From positions 2,356,001 to 2,420,000 of the forward strand of contig NZ_CP122458.1 in assembly GCF_032598905.1 (NCBI RefSeq): a stretch of 64,000 bases of DNA. Direction: 5' to 3'. This document shows, one piece after another, positions 17,757-25,589 of the stretch. The translations under genes were made by a program, and so were the position numbers. Positions within the stretch are counted from its first letter, which is position 1. Every line of letters starts with the position of its first letter. The notes under the pieces were generated by a model that was given only the letters and a program-made list of their open reading frames with translations, was not told the DNA's origin and made no database searches. The stretch is from Streptomyces sp. 11x1. GTDB taxonomy: Bacteria; Actinomycetota; Actinomycetes; Streptomycetales; Streptomycetaceae.

Positions 17757-18728
17757 ATGTCCGACACCCCCGAACCGACCCGCCCGGTCCTGGAACCGGC
17801 GGCCGCCGCCTTCGCCGAGGCCACCGCCAACCCGCCCTTCCTCTTCGAACTGCCGCCCGCCGAAGGCCGGAAGGCGGTCGACGAGGTGCAGTCGGGCGAG
17901 ATCGCAAAGCCGGAGATCGACGAGGAGTGGATCACCGTCTCCGGCGGTCCCACGGGCAGTGTCCGGGCCCGGATCGTCCGGCCCGCCGGGGCCGAGGGCG
18001 TCCTGCCCGTGATCCTCTACATCCACGGCGCGGGCTGGGTGTTCGGCAACGCCCACACCCACGACCGGCTGGTGCGCGAGCTGGCCGTGGGCGCGGGGGC
18101 CGCGGTCGTCTTCCCCGAGTACGACCTCTCCCCCGAGGCCCGCTACCCGGTCGCCGTCGAGCAGAACTACGCGGTCGCGAAGTGGGTCGTCGAGCAGGGC
18201 TCCTCCAAGGACCTGGACGGGGCCCGGCTGGCGGTGGCCGGTGACTCGGTCGGCGGCAACATGACCGCCGCGCTGACCCTGATGGCCAAGCAGCGCGGTG
18301 ACGTCCCGCTGGTCCAGCAGGTGCTGTTCTACCCGGTGACGGACGCGGCCTTCGACACGGGCTCCTACCACCAGTTCGCCACGGGCTACTTCCTGCGGCG
18401 TGACGGCATGCAGTGGTTCTGGGACCAGTACACGACCGACGAGGCCGAGCGCGCGCAGATCACCGCGTCCCCGCTGCGGGCGAGCGCCGACCAGCTCAAG
18501 GACCTGCCCCCGGCCCTCGTGATCACCGGTGAGGCCGACGTCCTGCGCGACGAGGGCGAAGCCTACGCGAACAAGCTGCGCGAGGCCGGTGTGGCGGTGA
18601 CCGCCGTGCGCTTCCAGGGGATCATCCACGACTTCGTCATGCTGAACGCGCTGCGCGAGACCCACGCCGCCGAGGCCGCGATCACCCTGGCCACGACGAC
18701 CCTGCGCACCGCCCTGCACGCCAAGTAG
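17757..18728 (+). CDS. Alpha/beta hydrolase, hormone-sensitive-lipase type esterase
   Basis: This 323-residue HSL-family carboxylesterase has an oxyanion motif YIHGAGW (88-94, in place of the usual HGGGW), nucleophile Ser164 in GDSVGGN, Asp261 in GEADVLRDEG and His291 in GIIHDF, so the triad is complete. The ATG at 17757 has GGGAG 7 nt upstream. It probably hydrolyses short-chain esters in the cytoplasm. It is followed by a second alpha/beta hydrolase, and the cluster with the AraC and YcaC-like genes suggests a small ester or amide degradation unit. Confidence 0.9.
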   Translation: MSDTPEPTRPVLEPAAAAFAEATANPPFLFELPPAEGRKAVDEVQSGEIAKPEIDEEWITVSGGPTGSVRARIVRPAGAEGVLPVILYIHGAGWVFGNAHTHDRLVRELAVGAGAAVVFPEYDLSPEARYPVAVEQNYAVAKWVVEQGSSKDLDGARLAVAGDSVGGNMTAALTLMAKQRGDVPLVQQVLFYPVTDAAFDTGSYHQFATGYFLRRDGMQWFWDQYTTDEAERAQITASPLRASADQLKDLPPALVITGEADVLRDEGEAYANKLREAGVAVTAVRFQGIIHDFVMLNALRETHAAEAAITLATTTLRTALHAK

Positions 18729-18732
18729 CCAC

Positions 18733-18755
18733 GCGGTCCGCAGGCCGCGGACCGC
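18733..18755. terminator. Hairpin after the esterase gene
   Basis: The perfect 9-bp stem GCGGTCCGC / GCGGACCGC with a 5-nt loop starts 4 bp after the esterase stop. It is a likely transcription terminator or attenuation point before the next hydrolase, although no T-tract follows. Confidence 0.5.
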
Positions 18756-18876
18756 AGACCGACTGCCCTCAGCCTCGCAGTCCGACAGCTGCACTGCCCA
18801 ACTGCCCACGGTCGCCCGGCACACAGCCGACATCACGCGGTCGACCGGTGGGCCCACAGAACGGAGAGACCCTCCC

Positions 18877-19593
18877 ATGTCCCCCACCCCCACCGTCCTC
18901 CTCGTGCACGGCGCCTTCGCCGACGCGTCCAGCTGGGCCGGCGTCGTCGAGGAGCTGCGCGGCCAGGACATCCCGGTCCGCGCGCTGGCGAACCCGCTGC
19001 GCGGTCTGGCCTCGGACGCCGCGTACGTCGCGTCGGCGGCGGCCCAGGTCGACGGCCCCGTCGTCCTCGTCGGCCACTCCTACGGCGGCGCGATCATCAC
19101 CGTGGCGGGCACGGCGGAGAACGTCGTCGGCCTGGTCTACGTCGCCGCGTACGTCCCCGAACAGGGCGAGAGCCTCGGCGAGTTGCAGGACCGCTTCCCG
19201 CTGTCCCCGCTGGTCGCCAACCTCGACGAACGGACCTACCCCGTCGAGGGCGCGGACCCCGCCGTGGAGGTCACCATCAAGCCCGAGGCGTTCCCCGGCA
19301 TCTTCGCCGCCGACGTCCCGACCGAGGTCACCGAGATCCTCGCCGTCTCCCAACGCCCGCTCTCGACCTCGGTGTTCACGGAGACGGCCGCCACCGCCGC
19401 CTGGCGGACCAAGCCGTCCTGGGCAGTCGTCGCCGACGCGGACGAGGCCATCAACCCCGACGTGCAGCGCTTCGGCGCCAAGCGCGCCGGCGCCACCGTC
19501 ACCGAACTGGAGGGCGCCTCGCACGCCGTGGCGGTCTCCCGCCCCAAGGAGGTCGCGGCGGTGATCCGCGAGGCGGTACGCGCCACCGCCTGA
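18877..19593 (+). CDS. Alpha/beta hydrolase
   Basis: This compact 238-residue hydrolase has an N-terminal VLLVHGAFADASSW (oxyanion hole), nucleophile Ser68 in VGHSYGG, an acidic residue at Asp187 or Asp189 (VVADADEAI) and His216 in EGASHAVAV. It lacks a signal peptide. Relatives in Streptomyces are annotated simply as alpha/beta hydrolase (EstC-like); the substrate is unknown. GGAGAG lies about 9 nt before the ATG. It follows the HSL-type esterase in the same direction, with a hairpin between them, and is closed by a strong terminator. Confidence 0.88.
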   Translation: MSPTPTVLLVHGAFADASSWAGVVEELRGQDIPVRALANPLRGLASDAAYVASAAAQVDGPVVLVGHSYGGAIITVAGTAENVVGLVYVAAYVPEQGESLGELQDRFPLSPLVANLDERTYPVEGADPAVEVTIKPEAFPGIFAADVPTEVTEILAVSQRPLSTSVFTETAATAAWRTKPSWAVVADADEAINPDVQRFGAKRAGATVTELEGASHAVAVSRPKEVAAVIREAVRATA

Positions 19594-19620
19594 CGAGCGG
19601 AACAGCCAGGCCCGCAGAAC

Positions 19621-19656
19621 CAGGGCCCGCCCACGGACACCCGCGGGCGGGCCCTG
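19621..19656 (+). terminator. Hairpin terminator after the alpha/beta hydrolase
   Basis: CAGGGCCCGCCC (19621-19632) pairs perfectly with GGGCGGGCCCTG (19645-19656) across a 12-nt loop. It lies 27 bp after the hydrolase stop and is followed by an A/C-rich rather than T-rich tail. Confidence 0.6.
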
Positions 19657-19701
19657 CCGCACATCGACTCCCCTTGTGCGGAGCACGGTTGGACTGATCT
19701 T

Positions 19702-19917
19702 CTAGGCCCTGTCGTCACATTCCCGCCGTCGCCCGAAGGGCGGCCTGGCGGCGTCGTGGGGGTACCTCCCGGTCGAGCGCAGCCGAGACCGGGGGAGCGT
19801 GCTCTCGGCGTGCCGGGCACTGACCCGCGTACCGGACGTACTCGGGTCGGTGCCCGGTGCGTCGAGAAGCACGTGCATGGCGTCGCGGGGCAGGCGGGAA
19901 TGTGACGACAGGGCCTA
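19702..19917. mobile_element. MITE-like element with IS5-type CTAG target duplication
   Basis: A 208-bp element (19706-19913) has perfect terminal inverted repeats of 22 bp beginning GCCCTGTCGTCACATTCCCG. It is flanked on both sides by CTAG (19702-19705 and 19914-19917), the target duplication typical of IS5-group elements. The interior has no plausible transposase frame, so it would have to be moved by an enzyme encoded elsewhere. It is the left part of a 518-bp gap between the hydrolase and the FAD oxidoreductase that otherwise holds no gene. Confidence 0.7.
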
Positions 19918-20032
19918 GAAGCGTCCTGAAGATCTTGCTCTGGCCGCCCGACTCACCCTGGATTGCCGGTAAACGTCAATCGCCATCAAGTAGGGCAAGC
20001 CGGGCGCATTTTCAAGATCTTCAGGACGCTTC
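19918..20032. mobile_element. Second small inverted-repeat element abutting the MITE
   Basis: Perfect 20-bp inverted repeats (GAAGCGTCCTGAAGATCTTG at 19918-19937, its complement at 20013-20032) enclose 75 bp that is less GC-rich than the surroundings and has no ORF. The left repeat starts at the very base after the CTAG duplication of the neighbouring element. It is probably another non-autonomous element or an IS remnant; I see no target duplication. Confidence 0.55.
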
Positions 20033-20110
20033 CAGGGCCCGCAGCGACACGGGCGCCCGCTGAGGCTTCCGTCGAGTGCGGGCAGGCACAGTCGAGGGCA
20101 GGGGGACCCC

Positions 20111-21544
20111 ATGCCGCGTACCGCGGTCGTCATCGGGGCGAGCATGGGCGGCATGCTCGCCGCCGCGGCTCTGGCCCGGTCCGTCGACGAGGTGATCGTG
20201 CTGGAGCGCGACGAGCTTCCGGACGAACCCCGACCGCGCCGAGGGCTTCCGCAGGGCCGCCATGCCCACATCCTCCTGCCCAGCGGCCGTGACGCCATCG
20301 ACGAACTCGTGCCGGGCGGCAAGGTCCGCGAACGGCTGCTGGCGGCGGGTGCCCGGGAGCGCGGTCTCACCTCCGGCCTGGTCGCCCTGGGCCCGCAGGG
20401 CTGGTACCGCCGCTCCCGCCACCACGACACCCACCCCCTGCTCATCGCCGGCCGCGACCTGATCGACCGGACCGTACGGGAGGCCGTTCTCGCGAGCACC
20501 ACCCGCGTCGGCGTCCGGCGCGCCTCGGCCACCGGCCTCCTCGGCACCGCCGAGCGCGTCACCGGCGTCCGGTTCACGGCCGGGGGAGAGCGGAGCGGGG
20601 GCACGCGGACGAGCGCACCCGAGGAGCGTCTGCGCGCGGACCTGGTCGTCGACGCGAGCGGACGCGGCACCCGTGTCGAGCACTGGCTCGCGGACCTCGG
20701 CATCACGGGCATCCGCAAGGACGTGGTCGACTCCGGGCTCGTCTACGCGACCCGCCTCTACCGCACCCCCGTCGGCGCTGCGGACTTCCCTCCGGCACAG
20801 GTGACGGCGGACCCGGCGGGCGGCCGGCCCGGCCGGTCGGGGCTGCTCCTGCCGATCGAGGGCGACCGCTGGCTGGTCAGCCTCGCCGGCACGCGGGGCG
20901 GCGAACCCACCGCCTCACCGGAGGACTTCGTCCCCTTCGCCCTGGGCCTGCGCCACCCCCTCGTGGGCCGGCTGATCGCGGGCGCCGAACCCCTGACCGA
21001 CGTGACCCTCAGCCGCAGCACCCGCAACGAACGCCGCTACTTCGAGAAGTCCGAGCGGTGGCCCGAGGGGCTGGTGGCACTCGGGGACGCCGTCGCCACC
21101 TACAACCCGGTCTACGGGCAGGGCATGTCGGTGGCCGCGCTGGGCGCGCGCGAGCTGGGCCGGGAGCTGGACCGGACCGGTGTCGGGGCCGCCGGTCTGG
21201 CCCGGCGGGTGCAGCGGGCCGCCGCGAAGGTGGTGAACGCGGCGTGGACCATGTCGGTCGGCCAGGACCAGTGGTTCCCGGGGGTGCGGGGCAAGTCCCC
21301 CACGCTCGCCGACCGTCTGCTGTCCGCCTACACCGGCCGCATGACGCGCGTGGCCACCGGTTCGTACCGGGTCTCGGCGGCGATGTGCAGAGTGACCACC
21401 CTCCAGGCGGACGCCCTCCACCTGCTCCACCCCACCCTCCTCCTGTCCACGGCCCTGGGCCCGTTGCTCCCCCCGCTGTCAGGCCCGCCTCTCACCCCGA
21501 AGGAACGGGACATCCTGAACAACCTCAACACCCCCGCCCGGTAA
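20111..21544 (+). CDS. FAD-dependent oxidoreductase / monooxygenase-like protein
   Basis: This 477-residue protein has an N-terminal dinucleotide-binding motif (AVVIGASMGGMLAAAALA, about 4-21), the acidic strand end VIVLERDELP, LRADLVVDASGRGTR in the middle, and GDAVATYNPVYGQGMSVAALGA near 333 for FAD binding. This is the PHBH-type fold seen in epoxidases of the LasC group and in geranylgeranyl-reductase-like proteins. There is no signal peptide. A purine-rich ribosome site (GGGGGA) precedes the ATG. Convergent with the DUF6545-type membrane gene; the two families are often neighbours in Streptomyces, from memory. Substrate unknown. Confidence 0.85.
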   Translation: MPRTAVVIGASMGGMLAAAALARSVDEVIVLERDELPDEPRPRRGLPQGRHAHILLPSGRDAIDELVPGGKVRERLLAAGARERGLTSGLVALGPQGWYRRSRHHDTHPLLIAGRDLIDRTVREAVLASTTRVGVRRASATGLLGTAERVTGVRFTAGGERSGGTRTSAPEERLRADLVVDASGRGTRVEHWLADLGITGIRKDVVDSGLVYATRLYRTPVGAADFPPAQVTADPAGGRPGRSGLLLPIEGDRWLVSLAGTRGGEPTASPEDFVPFALGLRHPLVGRLIAGAEPLTDVTLSRSTRNERRYFEKSERWPEGLVALGDAVATYNPVYGQGMSVAALGARELGRELDRTGVGAAGLARRVQRAAAKVVNAAWTMSVGQDQWFPGVRGKSPTLADRLLSAYTGRMTRVATGSYRVSAAMCRVTTLQADALHLLHPTLLLSTALGPLLPPLSGPPLTPKERDILNNLNTPAR

Positions 21545-21590
21545 GGGGCGCGGGGCTGTATCGACATGCGGCTCCGCCGCGTGGGCGCGA
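21545..21590. repeat. Dispersed intergenic repeat, type B
   Basis: This copy of the longer form of the window's intergenic repeat begins GGGGCGCGGGGCTGTATCGA and continues with the GCGGCTCCGCCGC hairpin before GTGGGCGCGA. It sits between two convergent stops and may act as a terminator. Other type B copies are at 56946-57056 and 63871-63923. Confidence 0.7.
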
Positions 21591-21625
21591 GAGGGCCCAC
21601 CGGCCCGCAGCCGAAGAACAATTCT

Positions 21626-22891
21626 CTACCAGCCCCTCGCCCGCTCCGCGCGTACCGCCCCCTCGACAACCCCCGCCCGCACCGCCCGAGACATCCGGAT
21701 CAACGCCGACTGTCCCGTATCCAGCCCCTGCCCCCCGGCCGTCGCACCCGCACCCGCACCCGCAGGCCCCACGTGCCCCCCAGCGATCCCCACGAGCACG
21801 TCCAGAGCGGCGAAATCCAAGCCCCCCTGAATGCCTCCCTGACGCGGCCCCCCGACCCGTTCCCGCGTCCCCGCCATCACGGCCACGGCCACCATCGCCG
21901 CGTCCCCGATGGCCTCCGCCTCACCCGCACTGGAGCCGAGGGACAGCGCCTGCCGGTAGGCCCGCTCACGGACCGCCTCGTCGAAGTGGACGGACACGTC
22001 CCGCAGTCCGTCCCGTATGGCCGTCGTCCGGTGCGTCAGCCGCAGTTCGACGTCGCCGAGGGAACGCCAGGACAGCAGCACGTTCCGCCCGATGCGGCTG
22101 GCGCTCCCGGAGCCGACGAGCCGGAACAGCGGCCCGAGCCGCAGGAAGGCGACCAGGCTGTCGACGCGCGGTCCGAGCAGCGGCAGGACATAGCCGGCCG
22201 AGGTGAGGACCGCGCCGACGGTGACCAGCATCGGCGCGAGCCGCGTGCTCAGCGGGTCCCAGTGCTGCCCGGTCCAGCGGCCCACGACGGCCACCATCTT
22301 GAGCACGCCGTACGCGCTGGTGCACAGCCACCCGACGGCCAGCACGGCCAGAGCCCGCCGTGTCCAGCCGCTGAGCTGGAAGGTCCAGCGCCAGCAGAGG
22401 AACGTGGTGGTGAGGGCGGCCGCCAGGTGGGCCACCAGATAGAGGACGATCATCTCGCGGATGAACGGAGTGTCCGCGTAGTAGGTGTCGAAGTCGGCGA
22501 GGCGCTCGACGGGCGCGTCCCCGACGGCGAAGAGTGCCGTCTGCGCCGCGATGACCACGGCATAGGCGAGCAGCCACCGGCGGGAGACCCGTCGCAGCCG
22601 GGCGGGGTCGTCGGCACCCCGCCAGTGCACGATCAGTACGAGGGACGCGGCGGAGAAGGCGTTCACCGCGCCGTAGGCGAGGCAGGCGGCGGCGTTGGGG
22701 ACGCCGACGAGGCGGTTGACGAGGCCGACGGTGGGCGGGGCGCCGAGGGCGAAGCAGAATCCGGCGAGGAAGATCACGGCGCAGAGCGCGCGTTTCATCG
22801 GATCACGCCGGTCGCGCCACAGGCTGGGCATCTGGGCGGCGAAGCCGGTCCACAGGGTGGCGGCCGCCAGAAAGTACACCAGTCCGTTCAC
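21626..22891 (-). CDS. DUF6545 / MAB_1171c-type membrane protein
   Basis: About 421 residues. The N-terminal half has about seven predicted membrane helices (GLVYFLAAATLWTGFA, ALCAVIFLAGFCFALG, AACLAYGAVNAFSAASLVLIV, WLLAYAVVIAAQTALFAV and others). The cytoplasmic C-terminal half contains LSWRSLGDVELRLTHRTTAIRDG, typical of the MAB_1171c family, which is called a putative transporter without proven function. The GTG at 22891 is chosen because GGGGGG lies 6 nt upstream; the longer frame to 22942 lacks a ribosome site. The Gly/Ala-rich stretch near the C-terminus (VGPAGAGAGATAGGQG) looks disordered. Confidence 0.8.
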   Translation of the reverse strand: MNGLVYFLAAATLWTGFAAQMPSLWRDRRDPMKRALCAVIFLAGFCFALGAPPTVGLVNRLVGVPNAAACLAYGAVNAFSAASLVLIVHWRGADDPARLRRVSRRWLLAYAVVIAAQTALFAVGDAPVERLADFDTYYADTPFIREMIVLYLVAHLAAALTTTFLCWRWTFQLSGWTRRALAVLAVGWLCTSAYGVLKMVAVVGRWTGQHWDPLSTRLAPMLVTVGAVLTSAGYVLPLLGPRVDSLVAFLRLGPLFRLVGSGSASRIGRNVLLSWRSLGDVELRLTHRTTAIRDGLRDVSVHFDEAVRERAYRQALSLGSSAGEAEAIGDAAMVAVAVMAGTRERVGGPRQGGIQGGLDFAALDVLVGIAGGHVGPAGAGAGATAGGQGLDTGQSALIRMSRAVRAGVVEGAVRAERARGW

Positions 22892-22979
22892 GGTAGGCCC
22901 CCCGGCTCGGTCCGAGAGACCTCTCGCGTCAACACCCTTCACACAGTAGTCACGTAGTCAACCCCGGTACCGCCTACGA

Positions 22980-23387
22980 TCAGCTCTCGTCGGCGGTCAG
23001 CCTCAGCGAGATGCTGTTGATGCAGTACCGCTGGTCGGTGGGGGTGGCGTACCCCTCACCCTCGAAGACGTGCCCGAGGTGCGACCCGCACCGGGCGCAC
23101 CGCACCTCCGTGCGCACCATCCCGTGCGACCGGTCCTGCAGCAGCTCCACCGCGTCGCTGTCCTTCGGGTCGTAGAAGGACGGCCAGCCGCAGTGCGACT
23201 CGAACTTCGTGTCGGAGGTGAAGAGTTCGGCACCGCAGGCGCGACAGGAGTAGACGCCCTTGGTCTTGGTGTCGGTGTACTCACCGACGAACGCGGGCTC
23301 CGTGCCGGCCTGCCGCAGCACGGCGTACTCGGCCGGCGTCAGCTCCGCACGCCACTGCTCGTCCGGCTTCTCGACGTCGTACGACAT
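22980..23387 (-). CDS. msrB: Peptide-methionine (R)-S-oxide reductase
   Basis: This 135-residue single-domain MsrB reduces methionine-R-sulfoxide in proteins using thioredoxin. Two CxxC pairs bind zinc (Cys48/Cys51 and Cys97/Cys100), the catalytic cysteine is Cys122 in RYCINS, and the substrate-binding HCGWPSF is at 65-71. Length and motifs are standard. It lies 13 bp downstream of murC in the same direction and is probably co-transcribed, linking it to a cell-wall gene only by position. Confidence 0.95.
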   Translation of the reverse strand: MSYDVEKPDEQWRAELTPAEYAVLRQAGTEPAFVGEYTDTKTKGVYSCRACGAELFTSDTKFESHCGWPSFYDPKDSDAVELLQDRSHGMVRTEVRCARCGSHLGHVFEGEGYATPTDQRYCINSISLRLTADES

Positions 23388-23400
23388 GCACCTCAGCCCC

Positions 23401-24786
23401 TCAGCTCGAAAGACGGTCCAGGATCCGCGGGCCCAGGTCCGTCACATCACCCGCGCCCATGGTGAGAACGAGATCACCGGGCCTCGCCATTCCCGCGATC
23501 GCGGCGGGCACCTCGGCCTTGTCGTGCAGGGCGGTGACGTCCGCGCCCGCGGTCCGGGCCGCGTCGATGATCAGCTCGCTGGTGACCCCCGGGATCGGGT
23601 CCTCGCGGGCCGGGTAGATGTCGAGGACGACCGACGCGTCCGCGAGCGCCAGGGACTGCCCCATCTCGGTGCCCAGTTCCTGGGTGCGGGAGAACAGGTG
23701 CGGCTGGAAGACGACCAGGATCCGCGCGTCCCCGGCGGCGGCCCGCATGGCCTCCAGGTCGGCGGTCATCTCGGTCGGGTGGTGCGCGTAGGAGTCGATG
23801 ATCTGTACGCCCCGCGCCTCGCCCTTCAGCTGCAGGCGCCGCTTCACACCGGTGTACGCCGCCAGCGCGGGCGCCAGCGCGTCCGCCGGTACACCGAGCG
23901 CGACACCGGCCGCGAGCGCGGCGACGGCGTTGTGGGCGTAGTGCCGCCCGGGCACGGACACCGTGAAGACGATCTCCTGCCCGTCGAGCAGAACGGTGAC
24001 CTCGCTCTTCAGCCCCTGCGCCACGACCGACAGAACGCGGACGTCCGCGTCCTCGCGCTCGCCGTAGGTCACCGTGCGCACCCCGGACAGCCGGGAGGTC
24101 AGTTCCCGCGCGCCCTCGTGGTCGGCGGAGATCACCAGTGTGCCCCCGGGCACGATCTTCCCGGCGAACGTCTCGAAGGACTCGTAGATCTCGTCCATGG
24201 ACGCGTAGTTGGCGTGGTGGTCGAGCTCCACGTTGAGGACGATCGCCACCTCGGGCGCATACTTGTGGAAGCTCCGGTCGCTCTCGTCGGCCTCGGCGAC
24301 GAAGATCTCCCCGTCGCCGTGCAGCGCGTTCGACCCGGGTACGTCGAGGTCGCCGCCGATGGCGTACGACGGCCGCAGCCCCAGCTCACCGAGCGACACG
24401 GCCAGCATGGACGTCGTCGTGGTCTTGCCGTGCGTCCCGGCGACGGCGATCGGCCGCAGCCCGTCCATCAGCCGGGCGAGCGCGTCCGACCGGTGGACGA
24501 CAGGGATCCCGAGCTCGGCGGCGCGGGCCAGCTCGGGATTGTCGGCCCGGATCGCCGAGGACACGACCACGCAGGTCGCGTCGTCCGCGAGATGCTCCGC
24601 CGCGTGCCCGATGTGCACGGTGGCCCCCAGCGCCCGCAACGCCTGAGCCGTCTCCGACTCCTTGGCATCACTCCCGGCGACCTTCGCCCCTCGCTGCGCG
24701 AGGATCTTCGCGATCCCCGACATCCCGGCCCCACCGATCCCGATGAAGTGCGGTCGTTCCATGGCGCTGGGAAGGCCGGGTGCCAT
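23401..24786 (-). CDS. murC: UDP-N-acetylmuramate--L-alanine ligase
   Basis: This 461-residue cytoplasmic Mur ligase adds the first amino acid of the peptidoglycan stem peptide using ATP. It has the N-terminal Rossmann motif FIGIGGAGMSGIAK (14-27), the ATP-binding AGTHGKTTTTS with Lys121, EADESDRSF, and the C-terminal SYAHHPTEM and VFQPHLFSRT motifs. The ATG at 24786 has TGGAG 8 nt upstream; the frame stays open to 24960 through repeat DNA. It is unlinked to the main mur-fts cluster here, so it may be a second MurC or a relocated one. A promoter and an overlapping palindrome lie at 24829-24863. Confidence 0.95.
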   Translation of the reverse strand: MAPGLPSAMERPHFIGIGGAGMSGIAKILAQRGAKVAGSDAKESETAQALRALGATVHIGHAAEHLADDATCVVVSSAIRADNPELARAAELGIPVVHRSDALARLMDGLRPIAVAGTHGKTTTTSMLAVSLGELGLRPSYAIGGDLDVPGSNALHGDGEIFVAEADESDRSFHKYAPEVAIVLNVELDHHANYASMDEIYESFETFAGKIVPGGTLVISADHEGARELTSRLSGVRTVTYGEREDADVRVLSVVAQGLKSEVTVLLDGQEIVFTVSVPGRHYAHNAVAALAAGVALGVPADALAPALAAYTGVKRRLQLKGEARGVQIIDSYAHHPTEMTADLEAMRAAAGDARILVVFQPHLFSRTQELGTEMGQSLALADASVVLDIYPAREDPIPGVTSELIIDAARTAGADVTALHDKAEVPAAIAGMARPGDLVLTMGAGDVTDLGPRILDRLSS

Positions 24787-24837
24787 GCGTGTTCTCCAGG
24801 TGACGTACGAAGCCGACGGACGCCCCCAGCCTATTGC

Positions 24838-24863
24838 CTGCTGTACGGAGGCCCGTACAGCAG
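24838..24863 (-). promoter_or_regulatory. Palindrome overlapping the murC promoter
   Basis: CTGCTGTACGG and CCGTACAGCAG form a perfect 11-bp inverted repeat with a 4-nt spacer. On the minus strand it is followed at once by TAGGCT (24829-24834), a good -10 hexamer 42 nt before the murC ATG. The palindrome thus covers the expected -35 region and looks like an operator. Confidence 0.55.
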
Positions 24864-24900
24864 CCGCCCACGGACCGCGCCCCTGGCCGGCGGCGCAGCC

Positions 24901-24930
24901 AGGGGCGCGGGGAACTGCGCGACCAGCCAC
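24901..24930. repeat. Dispersed intergenic repeat, type A
   Basis: This copy reads AGGGGCGCGGGGAACTGCGC followed by GACCAGCCAC, upstream of murC. It shares a longer flank (GACCAGCCACGACG, then CGCACCCG and CCCYACGGC blocks) with the copy at 51112-51142, so these two form a subfamily. Confidence 0.75.
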
Positions 24931-24980
24931 GACGCACGCGCACCCGACAGAACACGGCAACCCCTACGGCACCCCCGGCC

Positions 24981-25460
24981 TCACACCCGAGCATGAGAGA
25001 ACAACTTCAACACCGGCACCCCCACCTTGTGCCGAGCCCGCGAGGCCCAGTCCCGGTGAAAGAACTCCTCCACGTAATGCGGATCGGTCAGCACCAACAC
25101 CTCATCGGCCGAGACCTCCTCCACCAGCGACTTCAACGCGTCCAGCGGATGATCCTCGATCAACCGCCCCTGCGCCGTGCTCCCGGCCCCCCGCAGTGCC
25201 TGCAAGGACACTTCCAGGGCCCGTTCCCCGGCGTCCATCGCCTGCTCCCCCTCCGGCGTCTCCCCCTCCCGCGCCGCCTCGTCCAGCTCACCGAGGGCGA
25301 GGTCGTCGATGGCCCGCAGCAACCGGTCGGCCTGATTTCCGCGCGGCTGGAGCAGCACGTGGAAGGAGGCCCGCTCGTCGCCGTGCAGGGTCGTGACGAA
25401 CTCGACGTCCGCCGACGTCAGAGCCTTCTCGATCATCAATACGCTCGTGAACGACACCAC
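24981..25460 (-). CDS. Conserved actinobacterial protein with UspA-like C-terminus
   Basis: This 159-residue protein is commonly carried in databases under the name indole-3-glycerol phosphate synthase, but it is far too short and lacks the TIM-barrel motifs of TrpC. The C-terminal part (VSADEVLVLTDPHYVEEFF, then HKVGVPVLKLF) resembles the end of universal-stress-protein-like Rossmann domains. The N-terminal part (SADVEFVTTLHGDERASFHVLLQP) is a conserved actinobacterial segment. Two adjacent GTG codons follow a GGAGAAGG ribosome site. A palindrome at 25478-25496 lies in its probable 5' leader. Function unknown. Confidence 0.8.
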   Translation of the reverse strand: MVSFTSVLMIEKALTSADVEFVTTLHGDERASFHVLLQPRGNQADRLLRAIDDLALGELDEAAREGETPEGEQAMDAGERALEVSLQALRGAGSTAQGRLIEDHPLDALKSLVEEVSADEVLVLTDPHYVEEFFHRDWASRARHKVGVPVLKLFSHARV

Positions 25461-25477
25461 AGGCGCCCTTCTCCTCG

Positions 25478-25589
25478 GAGGGCCCCGGGGGCCCTCACTC
25501 CTCAGAGTTCTAGTGTGCCCGGCGAAAGCTAAACGGAACGGTAGATTCCGCCCGCTTTCACGTACGACCGACCCACGTTCACGTACGAC
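25478..25589 (-). promoter_or_regulatory. Leader hairpin and upstream direct repeats
   Basis: GAGGGCCCCGGGGGCCCTC (25478-25496) is a 19-nt hairpin between the probable -10 box (TAGAACT on the minus strand, 25506-25512) and the ribosome site of the UspA-like gene. Further upstream, TTCACGTACGAC occurs twice (25557-25568 and 25578-25589), exactly 21 bp or two helical turns apart. The second copy overlaps the stop codon of the RibD-type gene. An activator binding site is possible. Confidence 0.4.

Noticed and set aside
24981..25460. Indole-3-glycerol phosphate synthase
   Set aside because: The label is attached to this family in databases, but the protein is only 159 residues and lacks TrpC barrel motifs; it looks UspA-like at its end.
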